Assembly (NCBI RefSeq): GCF_017569185.1
Contig: NZ_CP071869.1
Coordinates: forward strand, 3,524,001 to 3,588,000
Source of the DNA: Polaribacter cellanae
GTDB taxonomy: Bacteria > Bacteroidota > Bacteroidia > Flavobacteriales > Flavobacteriaceae
DNA: 64,000 nt
Direction: 5' to 3'
Below are positions 62,227 through 64,000 of the stretch, piece after piece. The position numbers and the translations under genes were made by a program. The number at the start of each line of letters is the position of its first letter. The first letter of the stretch is position 1. The notes below the pieces were generated by a model. That model had not been told where the DNA came from and made no database searches. It worked only from the letters and a program-made list of their open reading frames with translations.

Positions 62227-64000
62227 ATGGCAATTTTATCAAAAATTAGAGAACGTTCGATGTTCTTAATAATTATTATTGGTTTAGCACTTTTTGCTTT
62301 TGTACTAGACCCTTCTACTTTAGGAGATTTTTTTAACTCTAGCAAAGTAAATGAGGTTGGAGAAATAAATGGCGAAACAGTTTCTAGACAAGAATTTGCA
62401 ACCGCTTTAGAAGCATATAAACAACAAACTGGTGGTAGAGTTTCTGAAATGCAAGCAGCAAAATCTGTTTGGGATAACATTGTTAGAAAAAAGATTTACA
62501 AAAACCAATTAGAAGAAGCTGGTATTACTGTTGGAGAACAAGATGTTTGGAACGAAGTAATAAATTCTCCTTCTGTAAGTAATAGCCCTCAATTTCAAAA
62601 TGAAGCTGGTTTGTTTGACGAAGGAAAGTTCAAACAATTCTTAGCAGATACAAAAGAGAACAACCCTCAATTATGGACTGCTTGGTCTAATTACATGAAC
62701 CAAATTAAAGATAATGCAGAAACAAGTACGTACAACAAATTAATAACTGCTGGTTTAGGAGCTTCTTTAAAAGAAGGCGAAAACGAGTATATGATAGAGA
62801 ACACGAAAGTAAATGCCCAGTTTGTGTATGTTCCTTATTCTACTGTAGCAGATAGTTTGGTTAAAATTAAAAAGTCGGATGTAAAAGCATATATTAAAAA
62901 CCACAAAGCTCAATTTCAAGTGGATGCATCTCGTGATATTTCTTACGTAAAGTTCGATATTGTTGCAACTCCAGAAGACGAAGAAGCAATAAAGGCAGAT
63001 TTAGCCACTTTAATCGAAGACTTTAAAAAGACTTCAAACAACAAAGATTTCTTAAACGAAAATGGTTCTGAAACTCCTTTAGATGAAAACTATAAGTACA
63101 ATGTAAACATTAACCAAACCATTGCAAACGAAATTTTTGCAGGAGATAAAGGAGATGTATTTGGACCTTATAAAGATCAAGGATATTTTAAAGTTTCTAA
63201 AATTGTAGAAATTTCTAAAATGCCAGATTCAGTAAAAGCAAGCCATATTTTAATACCTTTTGTTGGTGCACAAAGAGCAACTCCAGATGTTACAAGGTCG
63301 GAAGACGAAGCTAAGAAATTAGCAGACAGCATTCTTACTGTTGTAAAAAGAAGAAGTAGCAAATTTGCAGATTTAGCAAAAGAATTTTCTTCAGATAAAT
63401 CGAATGCAGAAAAAGGAGGAGATTTAGATTGGTTTAATTACAATAGAATGACACCTGCTTTTAGAGATTTTTCTTTTACAAACAAAAAAGGAACTATAGA
63501 TGTTGTAAAAACTCCTTTTGGTTTTCATATTGTAAAAATAGATGAAACTAAAAACGAACAAAAAGTTTTAAAATTAGCTACATTTAGCAGAAAAATTGTT
63601 GCTTCAGAAAAAACAGAAAACGAAGTATTCCAAAAAGCAGAGCAATTTGCATTGGCGATTTCTAATAATAAAGATTATGCACAAGTTGCAAAAGATAACA
63701 ACTACAATTTAAGATCTGCAGTTGGTTTAAAAGTTTTAGACGAGAGTGTACCAGGTATTGGTAATCAAAGACCAATTGTTTCTTGGGCATTTGAGAAACA
63801 CCTAAAAACAGGAGATTTTAAGCGTTTCGATATAGAAGGTAGTCACGTAGTTGCAATTATAACAGGAAAAACAGAAAAAGGTTTAATGCCTGTAGATAAA
63901 GCTATCAATAGAGTAAGACCAATTTTGTTAAACGAAAAGAAAGCAGCTATACTTTCAGAAAAATTTAATGGAGCCGATTTACAAGAAATTGCCAAAGCCA
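62227..64000 (+). CDS. PpiD-like periplasmic peptidyl-prolyl isomerase, partial
   Basis: Open frame from ATG 62227 to the right edge of the window, 591 residues visible. One transmembrane helix (about 12-31) after MAILSKIRERSMF, then a SurA_N-like chaperone region (about 35-215), then a parvulin domain (about 335-450) with KASHILIPFVGAQ and FADLAKEFSSDKSNAEKGGDLDWF and GFHIVKID. It matches PpiD/SurA-type chaperones in the inner membrane. It follows the CorC-like gene by 123 bp. The C-terminus lies beyond the window. Confidence 0.92.
   Translation, partial: MAILSKIRERSMFLIIIIGLALFAFVLDPSTLGDFFNSSKVNEVGEINGETVSRQEFATALEAYKQQTGGRVSEMQAAKSVWDNIVRKKIYKNQLEEAGITVGEQDVWNEVINSPSVSNSPQFQNEAGLFDEGKFKQFLADTKENNPQLWTAWSNYMNQIKDNAETSTYNKLITAGLGASLKEGENEYMIENTKVNAQFVYVPYSTVADSLVKIKKSDVKAYIKNHKAQFQVDASRDISYVKFDIVATPEDEEAIKADLATLIEDFKKTSNNKDFLNENGSETPLDENYKYNVNINQTIANEIFAGDKGDVFGPYKDQGYFKVSKIVEISKMPDSVKASHILIPFVGAQRATPDVTRSEDEAKKLADSILTVVKRRSSKFADLAKEFSSDKSNAEKGGDLDWFNYNRMTPAFRDFSFTNKKGTIDVVKTPFGFHIVKIDETKNEQKVLKLATFSRKIVASEKTENEVFQKAEQFALAISNNKDYAQVAKDNNYNLRSAVGLKVLDESVPGIGNQRPIVSWAFEKHLKTGDFKRFDIEGSHVVAIITGKTEKGLMPVDKAINRVRPILLNEKKAAILSEKFNGADLQEIAKA

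Overview
The window reads as chromosome of a marine-type member of the Flavobacteriaceae (Bacteroidota). The base composition is strongly AT-rich. Several genes have upstream sequences matching the Bacteroidota -7 box TAnnTTTG, and purine-rich Shine-Dalgarno sites are rare. The gene content is typical of the family: a SusC-type plug fold, an MvaD/mevalonate kinase/UbiA-type prenyltransferase set, a BamA/OmpH block, a tmRNA tag ending in NYALAA, and many secreted lipoproteins. Polaribacter or Tenacibaculum would fit, but that is an inference from style, not a database match.

Layout. 1-4741: the tail of a Cys-rich secreted peptide gene, a six-bladed beta-propeller lipoprotein and a lone RND permease. 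4742-5967: a MITE-like inverted repeat, the tmRNA gene (minus strand), and a cluster of palindromic and composite repeats. 5968-8698: DUF2945, a saccharopine-dehydrogenase-like enzyme, DUF3820 and an MscS channel. 13256-8724 (minus): two paralogous membrane proteins, a small winged-helix regulator, a Coq4-like protein, CreD, DUF2809 and DUF1361. A 17-bp palindrome occurs at two starts in this set. 13325-20080: DUF1801, a transglutaminase-like protein, kdsA, an M28 peptidase, a subtilase, DUF4136 and a small barrel protein. 20174-26764: a giant alpha-2-macroglobulin with a thioester motif and an embedded SusC-like plug segment. 26935-30512: a Mpl-type Mur ligase, converging on a nucleotidyltransferase and a PqqD-HprK fusion. 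30691-37797: two OmpH/Skp chaperones, BamA, UppS, a DUF6089 barrel, NAD kinase and a CBS protein. 37858-42631: pdxJ, an esterase, a thioesterase, and metE behind a cobalamin riboswitch. 43034-49656: a TlpA-like thioredoxin, thiamine diphosphokinase, isoprenoid genes (mvaD, mevalonate kinase, UbiA-type prenyltransferase) and a pseudouridine synthase. 49757-56421: a complete histidine-utilisation operon hutH-U-I-G divergent from a LysR regulator. 56521-64000: tRNA-Phe, coaX, an outer-membrane protein, a TPR protein, lptC, a CorC/HlyC-type transporter and the start of a PpiD-like foldase.

How the parts fit. The window is mostly housekeeping, with strong envelope themes. Outer-membrane assembly is served by BamA, OmpH/Skp, LptC and the PpiD-like protein. 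Lipid-carrier and LPS precursors come from UppS, KdsA and the mevalonate genes. Peptidoglycan recycling is represented by Mpl. Methionine synthesis appears to respond to B12, and histidine can be degraded to glutamate.

No CRISPR array, prophage, insertion sequence or rRNA operon was seen. The least explained items are the PqqD-HprK/nucleotidyltransferase pair, the peptide/propeller/RND locus, the operator-like palindrome around the CreD cluster, and a palindromic repeat lying in frame inside mvaD. All family names come from reading motifs by eye; no search was run.
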